The translations under genes were made by a program, and so were the position numbers. This document shows, piece after piece, positions 24,041 through 35,400 of a stretch of DNA of 64,000 nucleotides (positions are counted from its first letter, which is position 1; every line of letters starts with the position of its first letter). The stretch is from Taenia hydatigena. Its lineage: Eukaryota; Platyhelminthes; Cestoda; Cyclophyllidea; Taeniidae. The notes below the pieces were generated by a model. It made no database searches. It was given only the letters and a program-made list of their open reading frames with translations, and was not told the origin of the DNA. Location: positions 88,943 to 152,942 of the forward strand of contig JADWOT020000010.1 of assembly GCA_036345935.2 (NCBI GenBank), given 5' to 3'.

Positions 24041-26767
24041 TCCCCTGTTATTTTTACGTTTGTCACATTCTTCGCCATCCCGGCATAAGTTCCAACCGCC
24101 CGGCTTACCATTCCGATAAACTTAAAAGTCCGAAACAATTGTCTACAGTAGAAATTGGGGGTAAGTTATGCCACCAGTTCCTCCTCCTCTCCTCTCCTCC
24201 CCTCGCGCCAACCTTTTCCATCCTCCTCCCCCTCCTCATTATTTCATTTGCGTGTGTCATTTCATTTTCATCAAATCTGATATCCAGTGTCAATCACATG
24301 GATAGGAAAACTATCTTTAGCTCCTTTGAGTGTGCTACTGAAAAGCCGTGATTCCTATCAATAGGTCAATTTCTTAAAGTTTTACTCATTCAGATGGCTA
24401 GATGAGTGGGTAGGTGAATCAGTTCCGGAGTAGACAGGAGAAAGAGGGAGAGAAATGCAGAGTACTGCACCACAGCACTGCGCATAGTCAACTTACGGCG
24501 GCATTTTCAATCCCCATTTATCCTTCCCCACCCTATCCCATTTCATGCCCTCGGCTTCTCATCTCTCTGCCCCTCTCTCAATCACCCCTTTGTCTCTTTC
24601 AGCCGTGCACTCGCGTTGCTTAGCAATGCAACGAAATAATTCTGCCAGGCAGGGGCCTAGAAAAAGGCGTCAAACACTCAACGTCGTTAACGTAATAGTA
24701 ATCTTTAGGGGTGAGTCGCCGACTTCTCAAGTTTAACTCATACCCTGAACCACGCCTGCTGTACCACGCTTACTTTTCATGTCACTTCCATGCCCTTACA
24801 TTCACCTAATGAGTAGCATCAGCGAGAGACCTGTTGAGGTAGTAATAGTAACTTGCTCAATATGTAGAAGCACTGTGGCATGGTATGCAGGACCAGGCTT
24901 GACTAGATTGTACTGGGTCGCGATAGAGCATACTAGTCGCCTTGGCTGAATTATGACAGGCTTGCATAAAGCGGGAAAGGAGAGCATGGACAGGACTACC
25001 ACGTCCATCTTGCCTGCCTCATCCTCAGAAACGCCTTATGCGCTACCGTTGGAGTCAACCTCACCAACACTCTACTTTGACCCACCTAATCCACCCGACA
25101 CAACTCCATGCCATGAAACTTAAGGTCTTCTCTTTCTTTCTCGCAGACACTAGGGATCCAGGTACTCAGACTATAAGTAGGCCTGGTGACGTCTTCGGAA
25201 TGGAGGGACCGCAGCTCTCTTCCCTACGTCCCCTTGTCCATGGCCCACTGCAATGCGCCTTCGGTGAGTGCCTCCGTTGTCTCCCACTACGACGTCCTAT
25301 ATGCTTCCAAGTATTACACCTTGCATGATGTCTCATTGTTTGTGCTCTACGCATTCAATTCAACCACAACAGAGGAGTTGGTACTCCCCTCGTTTCATTT
25401 ATTTGTCTTTATTTTTCCAATTTAGTGGCACAAGAAAATGTCGCTTCTCTGCCTTCCTTACGCTGCGCTCGCCTTACCCTTCTTCAAACCCAGCCCCAAT
25501 TCGCCTCAGCCTCATCCTCCTCCCACCTCATTGTCAACCAACGCCCTCTTTGTAAGTCTCTTTCATCGCCCCACTAGTCTCACTCCTCATTATGACATGA
25601 TTCAATAGTGCCAAGATTCGCAACCTACATCAGACTAGCATGGACTATTCTGCATCTAACTCAGTCACGCTTTGCCTACAACAAAATCTCATTTCAGCGT
25701 AGCCTAGCCTGCATCGCCATTCATTCTCCATTCCTGTATTCCTTTCCGCCGTTGTAGTTTGTCCCACACCACTTCGCCTCAATTCTGTCTCCTACTCCTA
25801 CTCTTCCTCCATTTATCCCCTCGAGACTGAAGATGAGCGCGTTGCTCCTACTTCCCACTCCGTAATTTATAGACTCGCTTAACTCCCTTCTCATCATCTC
25901 ACTGCCCACTTCTCTCCTTCTTTCTTTAGAGGATTCCTCTACCTGGCGCCCTACATTAACGGGTAAGAAACTGCGCTTCCCGCCCCGACAGACCACCTGC
26001 TCCTTTGCCACCATGTATCTGTGCCTGCCTGCTTGCCTGCCTGCCTGTCTGTCTGTCTGTTTGGTTGCCCCAGTTTATGCGTGTACGCGTGTGTGTGTGT
26101 CAGTACCTATCTTTGTTTTCGTCCTTTTAGAAGGTCGCCTCCATCGGTGTCCCAACAAAACAGGTAAAAACGTCTGCCTGTGTGTGTGCCTGACTGTGTA
26201 CATTGAAGTACAAAGACAAATTCATCTCATCCTCTCCTCTAACTTGTCATTCTAGTCTACCAGGTCGACAGTTCTATCCCGGGTGAAGTAAGATCTCCTT
26301 TCGATGCTCGTTGCATGGCTAGTTGGTTGCCTTATTAATTTCAACTCCACTTTCCACCCACCCACCCACACACCCGCCAACTCACTTTACTACGTCAAAT
26401 CGATTTTCCTCCCGTGGCTCTTCTACTTCCTCACTTATTTCAGATTGAAATGGACGGACCACATGGAATCGGCAGAAGAATTCGTACAAGGTTGAGAAGA
26501 TACAGCTTCCGCGTCTTCAACACGTGCTGTCTGTGCGGACGCACGGCAAAGAAGCCCATCATACAGGGCGATTTTTCACAGTACACAAGTTATGAATTTT
26601 GCAGCGGATTGAGTAAACAAATGCTGTGCGATTCCCAATCAAGAACCCTCAGTGGCACCAACTCTTCAAAGTGGGAAAGCAACACACCTCAGCCACCACG
26701 CACCTCAGTGGCATATGAAGGGGCACAACAATCATCGAGCACACTCAGATGGTCTCTCACAGAATAA
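24041..26767 (+). CDS. Proposed nine-exon gene of unknown function with micro-exons
   Basis: Proposed exons: 24041-24160, 24603-24710, 25147-25263, 25426-25551, 25758-25861, 25932-25962, 26131-26163, 26256-26287, 26444-26767. Donors are mostly GTAAG or GTGAGT, and acceptors mostly follow pyrimidine tracts (for example TTCTCTTTCTTTCTCGCAG). Phases are continuous with no stop for about 330 codons. The first four exons and the seventh are multiples of three with phase 1 at both ends, and three are only 31-33 nt. The product is basic and Ser/Pro-rich (QGPRKRRQTLNVVNVIVIF; YSSSIYPLETEDERVAP), and the last exon has a Cys cluster (FNTCCLCGRTAKKP). The stop overlaps AATAAA. I recognise no domain and see no membrane span. 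The exon 5/6 junction (acceptor TTTAGAG) is the weakest link and the 5' end is unknown. Because sites were chosen partly for openness, confidence is moderate. Confidence 0.45.
26020..26062. repeat. Tetranucleotide microsatellite (CCTG/CTGT)n
   Basis: A run of TGCC then TGTC tetramers lies in the proposed intron between the sixth and seventh exons of the unknown gene. Confidence 0.9.
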
Positions 26768-26768
26768 A
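26763..26768 (+). promoter_or_regulatory. AATAAA polyadenylation signal overlapping the stop of the unknown gene
   Basis: The terminal GAA-TAA is followed by AA, giving AATAAA. If used, the 3' UTR would be only a few tens of bases long. Confidence 0.35.
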
Positions 26769-26839
26769 GATCAACTCAACAATCTGACCGTGATAAGCCC
26801 TTGAGAGACACAAAAGCACGGAGGAGTTTTCATTATAAA

Positions 26840-27610
26840 AATGGTGTTTAAAAACAGGCAACAAAGAAGCGCTGAAGTGGCGATTCAAACCAATAACGAT
26901 TCCATTACGTACCGATCGAAAAGAAGCGCAGTGTTGAAGACGCGAAAAAGTAGGCTAGAGCGCAACCACCAAGGCACGAACATCTGGAGAATGCCTCCAC
27001 AAATTCGTTCAGCAAAAACAGGAGGCAACTAAGTTACCACTTCTCCTTTTTACTAAAAAAACTCAAAACGGATTAAAAGAGAGCCACGTGGCTGCCATGA
27101 TGACCATGCCACCGCGCTACTGAAAAGTGCTGCCCAGGTAGAGAATGCATTGCATTCGTCACCAACTTACACGGGAACTCCCAAGAGCAAGACAAGAGGC
27201 AACAGGTCAAGCGGTTCTCCGTTTCAAAGTTAAAAACCTAAAAATGATTTAAAAAGAGCGCCACGTTGGTGACGCAACAAGGCAAAGTGCTGCTCGATTA
27301 CCAAGAAGTGCCCAGCTATAAAATGTGTCCGTTTCAACACTGAGCAGAGAGCTTGTCAAAAGAAAATCTGGACGCAGCATTCGAAATTGAAAATTCAAAA
27401 CGGATTTAAAGGAAGCGCCGCATTGCAGCCGCGATGTAAACAAGAGATGGCCACACAAAAAGTGCATTCAGGGCGCCACAAACAGACCCGGCAGTTCGAA
27501 AGTACAATTAAAAAATCAACCTGCTAAGCGATTCTCGTGCTTAACGCGAATATTCAAAGCGGATTTTTAAAAAGCGCCCAGGAGAGGCCAGGAAAACACC
27601 GAAAACCGCG
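26840..27610. repeat. Degenerate tandem repeat, period about 156-171 bp
   Basis: A box of the form AAA(A/C)GGATTTAAAAAGAGCGCCACG recurs at about 27063, 27234, 27391 and 27547. A weaker one may lie near 26845. Spacing is 156-171 bp. Between boxes the units share only patches such as AAGTGC near mid-unit. The array directly precedes the 178-bp array but its consensus is different. Confidence 0.55.
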
Positions 27611-27774
27611 CCTCAAAAATAGATTTTGAAACAGAGAAGCAAAAGATAGGTCAATATCTGTACCAAAAAATTGTAACCAAAATAAAGGGGAATAACACAG
27701 AGGTCACATTTCCAACAATTAAAAATAAGAGCATTTGTAAAATAAGGATAAGTTACGTTGCAGCGATGGCAGTC

Positions 27775-28800
27775 AACCTCCCTACTACCAAAAGTTGCCC
27801 CATAAAGAATACTTCCAACTCCTCACAATTTACACCGACAGCACATCATGACCATCGCAAAAGGCGACTGCATGACCAATCCTCCCTCTTAACAACATCA
27901 AACGTCATACCAAATATAAAGGAGAGATTCGTCTGTGCCAGTACAACAGACCACCGTCCTACTACCCTCAAGAGGCGCCCACATACAGAATACTTCCAAC
28001 TCCTCACAATCTCTACTGACATCGCCTCATCACCATCGCAATAGGTGACTGCATGCTTAATCCTCCCTCTCAACATGATATAACGTCATATCAAATATAA
28101 AGGCGAGATTCGTCTGTGCCGGAACAACAGACTACCGTCCTACTACCATGAGGTGCCCACAAACAGAATACTTCCAAGTCCTCACAATCTCTACCGCCAG
28201 CAACTCATCACCATCGCAGAAGGCGACTGCATGACCAATCCTCCGTTCCAGCCTTATAAAGCGATTTTTTAAATATAACGGAGCAATTTGGCGTTGTCGC
28301 GATTGCAGATTACCGCCTGTCACATCTGCCTCAACTGTAAAAAAAGTGATGCAGATTGTAAAGGAAAGCTGCGATAAAATAGACTACTGCCCTATTGCCA
28401 AGAGGTCCTTACGCACAGAACACCTCCATTTCGTCACAATCTCTACCCATGGCTCCTTACAACAGACGCAGGAGCCGACAAGCTCAGCAGTTCTGTCTTA
28501 ACAATAAAGACCGTGATACGGATTGTAAAGGGGACGCGCGTCAGTACCGCAATTACAGAGACCTCCGCCCTATCGCCGAGAGGTGCTCACGTACAGAAAA
28601 CCTCCATTTGATCAATTTCTACCAACGGCTCCTTACGGCAGACGTAGGAGCCAAGTGCCTCAGCTCTTCGCCGCTTTAACGATCAAATAAGACGTGATGC
28701 TTACATACGGAATACTTTCATTTCGTCACAATATGTGCAGACAGCTCCTCATAACATAGGTAGGAGGCGACTGCTTTAAAAGTTTTGCGTTTCAACAATA
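27775..28800 (+). repeat. Tandem array, unit about 178 bp, five to six diverged units
   Basis: The box CTACTACC(A)-GAGGTGCCCACA-AGAATACTTCCA recurs at about 27782, 27959, 28140, 28392 and 28570, and in decayed form near 28690. Spacing is 177-181 bp apart from one interval of about 252 bp. Each box is followed by TCACAATCTCTACC and by GGCGACTGCATGACCAATCCTCC. It is the mirror image of the arrays at 16.5-16.96 and 29.93-30.37 kb. The open minus frames here are shadows of the repeat. Confidence 0.8.
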
Positions 28801-29039
28801 AAAACTTTTAATACCGATTTTAGTAAGACAAGTTTTACCCTTACATTGGGATACCACGATGACTAGCATGTATCTGGATTACCAGTACACATGAATGTAA
28901 TGTTTTCTCACATGTAGTTGATTTGTTTTGTGGCCATCTTTTCTGTGGGCTACTGAGTTAGGCTCAACCACACGGGCAATCAGTTGTTATAAAGGTACGT
29001 CAACTCAACCTACTAACTTATTTTCGACGTTTGGCTTTA

Positions 29040-29929
29040 CTTTATTAATAATTAATAATTTGGAAATAACGAAGGGAAATGACAACGCCACCAGATTCCA
29101 ACAGAGATGCATGGAAGGAAATGCAGAAACACAACAGCCACTACGGTGATGACGCTCCACAGACAAACAATAGACCACGAAGGTGTAAAAGGAACACCAT
29201 GACCTTACGTGTTCATTGACCGGCTCGTGTCCAATGCAAGCAACATCCATTTAAAATGGCCATTAAACGACCATTTTATACAGTACGTTACAGAAGACGG
29301 ATGAACCCTCAAAACATGACTTTACAAACCCTCTTTTCAAAGACTTCACCACAGCTTAGATGTTCCATTGTTTTTTCATCAAAAGCTGGTTTGCATAAAA
29401 TAAATGCAATTATCCACCAAGAACGCTCCTACGTATGTTTCACTGCTCCAACCTCACCCAATATGCTTATAACACTTCACTTCAGCCAATTATAACAAAC
29501 AAATGAGGAAAACGCGTTCAAGAGACAAGATTAGGTCACTCTGCATTAATCAGTGCATTTAAATGCATGCAACGTTGGTAAGAAGATAGCGAACACTTAC
29601 TGTACCTCCTACAAGGCGACAGAATCACCAAGACCTCAGCTGCACTCACGGCCAAGAATAGAGGCGAGGAAAGAATCCATCTCGTGACACCTGCAGTCTC
29701 ACCAAGGACGCAACACCGCGAGCGTTTGCATTCACTGCATTTCTCCGCCTCATCCAAGGACTGCTAAATTAATCGCACCTTATCAAAATAGGCAGCAAAC
29801 TTTATGATGAAAGAGTGCCAAGTCTTTTGGCGCACTATCGACTGTGCAGCGAAGGGGGGAACATTAATTACATCCGTTCAAACTGAAAAATGGCGTGTAG
29901 TAATATTTTTTTGGGAGAATTAATCATGC
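29040..29929 (+). repeat. Inverted composite repeat, right block (partner 15040-15965)
   Basis: This is the reverse-complement partner of the 15.0-15.97 kb block. In this copy the frame read KGTPRPYVFI in the other copy has TGA in place of the Arg codon (about 29200) but continues with PYVFIDRLVS and NDHFIQYVTEDG. The two copies therefore descend from one open frame that has since been broken. A long conserved stretch at 29440-29500 (CCTCACCCAATATGCTTATA) is nearly unchanged between copies. Confidence 0.8.
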
Positions 29930-30365
29930 AGTAGCCTTTTGCGGTGGTGATGAGGTGCTGTCGGTAGAGGTTGCGAGGAGTCAGAAGTATTCTGTATGTA
30001 AGCACCTCTTGAGAGTAGTAGGACGGTAGTCTGCTGTACCGGCACAGACCAATCTCTCCTTTGTAGTTGATTTGACGTTTGATATTGTCGAGAGGGAGAA
30101 ATCGGTTATGTAATCTCCTTTTGCGATCGTGATGAGGTGCTGTCGGTAGAGGTTTTAAGAAGGTGGAAGTATTCTCCATGTGGGCACCTCATGGTAGTAG
30201 GAAGGCATTCTGTTGTCCCGGCACAGACGAATCTCTCCTTTATATTTAACATGACGTTAGATTTTGTTGGGAGGTAGGATTGGTCATGCAGTCGCCTTTT
30301 GCGATCGTGATGAGGTGCTGTCGGTACAGATTGTGAGGAGTAGGAAGTATTCTGCATGTGGGCAC
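29930..30365 (-). repeat. Tandem array, unit about 178 bp, about 2.5 units, inverted
   Basis: GCACCTC(T/A)TG-TAGTAGGA boxes at about 30005, 30180 and 30355, spaced about 175 bp, are the reverse complement of the 27.8-28.8 kb units. The right-hand block is therefore flanked by arrays in opposite orientations. Confidence 0.8.
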
Positions 30366-30600
30366 CGGACTGTGACGGTGGTTGCGGCAACGATGGTTAT
30401 GTGGTTGTTTGAGTGTGCGAGAGGCTGAGCGCTGTGGGTGGCTGACAACCAGTAGAATACCACATCCTTACTGTACTCATGTAAGCATCTCCTCTAAATT
30501 CATCTGATGAGTGTGGATGAGGATGCCATCAATGGATCTGCTAGCATCCATTTGTTCGTTCTGAAATTTCGTAGCAGTCCATTATCCACCTTTTCAGGGG
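30366..30600 (+). repeat. Diverged third copy of part of the 765-bp duplicated unit
   Basis: From CTGTGACGGTGG to ATCCACCTTTTC it matches 42018-42260 (+) at perhaps 75-80% by eye. Shared words include GTACTCATGTAAGCATCTCCTC and ATGAGTGTGGATGA. It starts exactly where the 178-bp array ends and covers only one end of the unit. Confidence 0.75.
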
Positions 30601-31699
30601 ATCAAATAACCAAAGGTATAATTTTAGCCATCAAGTATTTTGAGATTGTATTAGCCTACCTTTTGTACCCTTTGGTGATTACGAGCGTTTCAAGCTTCGT
30701 GAACTTCTTTGTTTTGCTTACGTTGAGTTTTAGCTGTGATCAATGGCCAGACTCTATCTTCGATTCAAGCGTCTACTCATTGAGGTCCTGTTGTGTCTTT
30801 CGACACAAAACGCGGGTTTCGCTTGGTATTAGTGTTCTCTTTTTTCGTCATTAGCTTGGCGAGTTCTTCAGTAGCGATGGCAAAAGTCTCTGATGAGGCC
30901 ATTTCGCAGTATCAGACAGAGCCTTATGCATGTTCATAGAATTTGCTTCGTGACTTCAATGCAGCAAACTTGGAATGCCAATGGTGGGTGAAATGCCAGC
31001 ACTTTGAAGTGTGAATCATGCGGTCACCACGGCAAAGATGAAAGTGAGGTGAGGTATTTTTCTTTCAACCCGTCTTCTTTGCTTTCAGCTTCTTGAAGGA
31101 TTCTGAAGAGTCATAGGCAATTGTACCATCTGATCGTCGTTTACTCTGATAATGACGAAGAAATTTTCCTCTTTTCCTCTTCTTACACATCTCTACACTA
31201 TATAGTTGTCTGTCCTCGCAGCTCTTTGCAGCAACAGCAGCAGTACGGGCAGCCTCCATTTTTAGTACAAGCAGTTAGTAGATATTTCGAAGTGGCATGT
31301 CTATGTCGTTTGCATGAAGGATGATGGAGTGAAGTGTTCAAAATACTCATGTGATCTCAGTCACCCAGATATATGGGCAAGCCTGGCGTTCGCTCATTCA
31401 TTCTATCACATTGACAGCTAGCAGACGTGTTGGCCACCCGCGGTTTGTGCTACTTAAATTCAGGTTAGGCATGCGAGCAAAAGGCTGATTTAAGGTGTTA
31501 GAAAGGTATGTATAGTAAATCACTCTTCCATTTCGAGCATACAACGCTGAAGTATTGTTCGCCATTTGGTTTTGAGATCAAAATCATGCCTCAATCACCA
31601 TGCACTGAATTCGCTTGCAAAGATTTCTTGCGCTATTTGCTAAACTTGCTTGCGATGGTGCAGACTCGTCGCAAGAGAAGTGGGATTCAAGCACTGCAC
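30601..31699. other. No confident gene
   Basis: Frames at 30507-30854 (+) and 31065-31259 (-) are of chance length and unrecognised. Confidence 0.35.
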
Positions 31700-33352
31700 T
31701 TATGAGTTTGTCATATGCACCATGTAGGAATTTTCCGATAACCGAGGCGTCAGGTATTTCCTCAACACAGGTGTTCGCAGACGTGAAGGATGGCAAATGT
31801 CTATTGAGGTACCGCTACCAACACCACCACCACCACCGTCACCAGCATTACTACCAATGTCTCCAATGCCACCTGTCCGTTGGTGGTCAAGCCTGCACTT
31901 AAGAACGCAATCTGCACAGGAAAGGGATTAAATGGACAGTTACTGCGTTGCTAAACATAACACTTGACGCTCGTTTATCCAAATAAACCTAATCTACAAT
32001 AGAAGGCAACGTATGGTGAAATATGATGACTCTGGAAAGGGAGGTTTGCAGACCTACGTCAATGTCCGCGACGTGATCGACGAAAAAGTCTCACCTACCA
32101 GTACTAGATTGAAGAAGAGCCACCTATGTCAGTGTCACCGTGCAAAAATGTCGCAGATCCCTTCCTGCCCCACGCATCGGTAGAATGAAGTCGAAAGAGG
32201 TTCATCATGAAAGCACTGACAAATCCTGCATTCATTAGGACATCCGACATTGACAAATGAGTGACTTCGAGATGAGCATTGTTTCAGACAAGGTAGATGA
32301 TTTGTCCCAAAATGCGCTCAAAAGATACAATGAACGCACGATGCAACCATGTATAGTATGGCGGGCACTTCTGGTACAAATGAATGAGTGTTTTACAGAT
32401 GGCAATGGATGTAAGGATGGATGAGTCAGGGTGAGTGAATGCTACTACAAAAGTCAGAGAATAAAAACAAAAGCATCCACAATTAAGAGATTGAAAATAA
32501 AGGAATTAGAACATAAAACAATCGCAACCAGGATCAATAAATAAAGGAATCCTAAATAGCAATGATGGCGGATTAGGACAACGAGTGTGAATGATTGCTA
32601 CGAAAATTCAGACCGAACGAATGGATGCCAGCAGATCCATTGATGGTTTTGTCATCCACACTCATCAACTGAAATTGGAGGAGATGCTTACATGAGTACA
32701 GCAAGGATGTGGTGCTCCACTGGTTGTCTGCCACCCACAGCGCGCAGTCCCTCGCGCATTCCAGCACCCACATAACCATCGCCGCCGCCGCCACCGCCGT
32801 CGCCACCACCACCGTCACAGGCAAGTGACTTGACCGCCACCCGAACGGCATGCAGTTGCAGCCGCGCCCACGACAGCTCTACACGCATCGGAGGCACCAG
32901 CACCGGCGAAATCTTACGCAGCCGACCCAGCTCCTCTAGCGTCGCCTGTTGTTGCTGACCTACTGGCTGCACCTATCAGGCTGTGAGCTCTACTAATACA
33001 TCATGAGTAGGGACCAATAACCTCACATCACAGAACACCAAAACAATGCTCAGCCACAAACCCACTACATAAGATCGTCATCACTCACAAATTTGGAACC
33101 TCATCTCAGTGGCATCTTTGTACGGTCGCATCAATTCTGCTACTAGCTCACCAATCCTCTGTATTTGCACACATGTTCCATTTAGCGGCATGGTTTGTTT
33201 GGCCTTTAGGAGGGATCACGTGATCCAGTGCGGCAGCAGAACCACAGCCCACCTTCAAGCACCCGTAGTCCTACACCCCTACCTCACCCCGTTGCCTCTG
33301 TACTCTCACCTCCCCAACTTTTCCACTGAGGTTCAAGCGCACAACCCACTTC
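31700..33352 (-). repeat. Left arm of inverted duplication (partner 41489-43190)
   Basis: The inner part, 32588-33352, is a 765-bp reverse-complement match to 41489-42253. I counted two mismatches without indels. The outer part, about 31700-32587, matches 42254-43190 only patchily (for example GATCACGTCGCG, GAGCGCATTTTGGGAC and GGTGACGGTGGTGG). The 765-bp segment contains a GC-rich stretch of about 280 bp (32690-32970) with two overlapping open frames of strongly G/C-ending codons. One reads VELSWARLQLHAVRVAVKSL; the other encodes a hydrophobic run ending at a GTAAGC donor. Neither frame is recognised. Confidence 0.9.
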
Positions 33353-35188
33353 AAAGTTCACTGGACACGTGAATGCGCCACCGACTAACATTAAAAGGCA
33401 GCCGCACAATTTAGCCTTCCGTATTCATCTTCTCAGTCACTATATTTATTTTTTTAGATTGCTTTCTTATAGTTCCGTAACAAATAATATGCCCATGAAT
33501 GCTAAGTGTCCATTTCTGCCCGAATTTTAAATTAAAATGATTACATATTTGAGTTTCGCTTAACAGACGGACCTCCTCTAGTACCCGCATTGCAGCGGCA
33601 AATGAGGGTTTCGATTTACCACAGTGACTCCTTAACAGACAAAGAAGCGCCTCAAACGCTGCTGAACGTGGTTGATTTGCCAGTGTTGGCGGCTTTAGCA
33701 GAGGAGTGCATTCCTGTCAGCTCATTGCGTACTTACACGATTAGTGAGTTCTCGCGAGTGATGAGTTCGACAATGTTCCACATCATGAAGTCATCAGAAA
33801 CAAAGATGCATCAACACAAAATACCCATTTCGACAACGATATTAGCAAAGCGAATGAAACCTTTGACTCTTTGTGCATTCAGGTACCGTTCTAAGCCTCT
33901 GGCCTATAGTACCATATGCATGTTAGCAGTACATCTTCTATACCGGTACGCCCTGTCATTTCGTAAAGGATGTCTTCAATCACCACACTGCACTACACTA
34001 CACAGATCTCCAACTCTATCCCTACACATACCAATATTGCTACTTGGCAGGCGTCATCCCCTCGACGTTGTCATTGGCGTACGCTCGAATTGCAGCAAAT
34101 GACCAAACCGTTCAAAGTCTCCGAGATTCACAACGGGGCTCTCCTTGATCACATCAATCACAACTGCAATTTATGCGTCTTGGGAAGTAAGTTAATCAAT
34201 CACCACAATCCTTTATGTGCGGTGACAGGCCTGAGACAAGAAATGAGCATGGCACTATTTGAGTGACCGAATGCTACGAATACAGCGGCATCACCTTCGC
34301 CTTGTCTTGCGCATATTCGAGCAAGTTGTTGGAAGTCAAAACAAACTGTTCAAATGCATTAGTAAACGGTGATGTGGCTTCTGTGCTAACACGAGATTTA
34401 CTCGTCCTCTCATGTTACTCAGTGTCCAGTAAGGCAGTTCCTTCCTGGCTGCAATCCTCGCACTCTCAGTTCCACTCCCTAGTATTCAAGCGCCATAAAG
34501 CAGAAAATATTTGTAAAACAAAGGACAAGAATCGCAGCCAATGAATAGAATTGAGGCCATCCGTAATCCAGATCATTTCTTGCGGCGAGCCTGAATCGGT
34601 CAGTAATTGTAAGCATGAGCTAGTAAATTGTTCCATTGCGAATGGAATTCAAATTTGTGTTAAGACACGATTTGAGAATGTCACTGATCTTCACTGCATG
34701 CGCCATGCTTCGGAGAAAAAGACGGAAGAGGCTAAGGCCCTTTCCAATAGATGCTCGACACCTTCGAAAGTAACATAGGCTCCCCACTCTTGTGCTCACG
34801 AGTGTATTCTTACAAAGTCAGACCTGCTTCAGGAATGACGTAGATATCACCTTTCAAATAGGCTAATCATAATTTTACCTTTCCATGTGATTTACAGTGG
34901 ATACCAAATGTAATAACATTGAACTTACGGCGAAGCTAATCGACCTCTCTCACAAGGTGTGAGGAAAACAGCAAGGTTCATTAAGGATTCGACTTTGTCA
35001 AAAGAAAATACGTGAAAATTCCTTTGGACTGGCAAATCGAATGGGTTCTTGGGTTGCAAATAGCATAAATATGGGATGTCGAACAATGTCCTAGGTTATA
35101 TAAAGTAAAGAGGCACAATATGAGGATGTTGAGACTAACCATCTGCTGGGTATGTGATGATTTGGAGGCGAACAAACCTTTCGGTGCT
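33353..35188. other. Exon-like open stretches, + strand, unidentified
   Basis: Two stretches have plausible splice borders. The first is 33596-33882, from CCCGCATTGCAG to CAGGTACC, 287 nt, containing LLNVVDLPVLAALAEECIP. The second is 34051-34186, from TACTTGGCAG to a GTAAGT donor, containing KPFKVSEIHNGALLDHINHN. Their phases do not join directly. Further open frames follow at 34263-34544 and 34551-34778. No domain recognised. They may be parts of an unknown gene or chance frames. Confidence 0.25.
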
Positions 35189-35400
35189 TCATGGTCGTGA
35201 GCATGGCCTGATGGCTGCGATAGTTGGTCTTGTAGACGAAGACAACCATTCTCCTACTCCAGGTGCAACTTTAAGTCGTGCGAGTAATTGAGCTGGATCA
35301 AGCATGCGAACTGTCTGCGGGTTGGCTACTAAATGGTGGCGGTGAAAATCCAGTCCAACAGTTGGTTGAGTTATGTGATTCTCGGGAAAATTCACCACCG
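35189..35400 (-). pseudogene. Ty3/gypsy protease C-terminus fragment
   Basis: On the minus strand the frame reads ITQPTVGLDFHRHH, then LVANPQTVRMLD. This corresponds to the end of gypsy retropepsins, where 'xxPIxGxDFLxxHxLLVDxxxxRLxD' is typical. The stretch is short and no reverse transcriptase follows downstream, so it is an isolated relic. Confidence 0.5.

Noticed and set aside
30495..30540. CTGATGAG resembling a hammerhead ribozyme core
   Set aside because: No CGAAAC partner at a suitable distance and no closing stems. The same position in the related repeat copies reads TTGATGAG.
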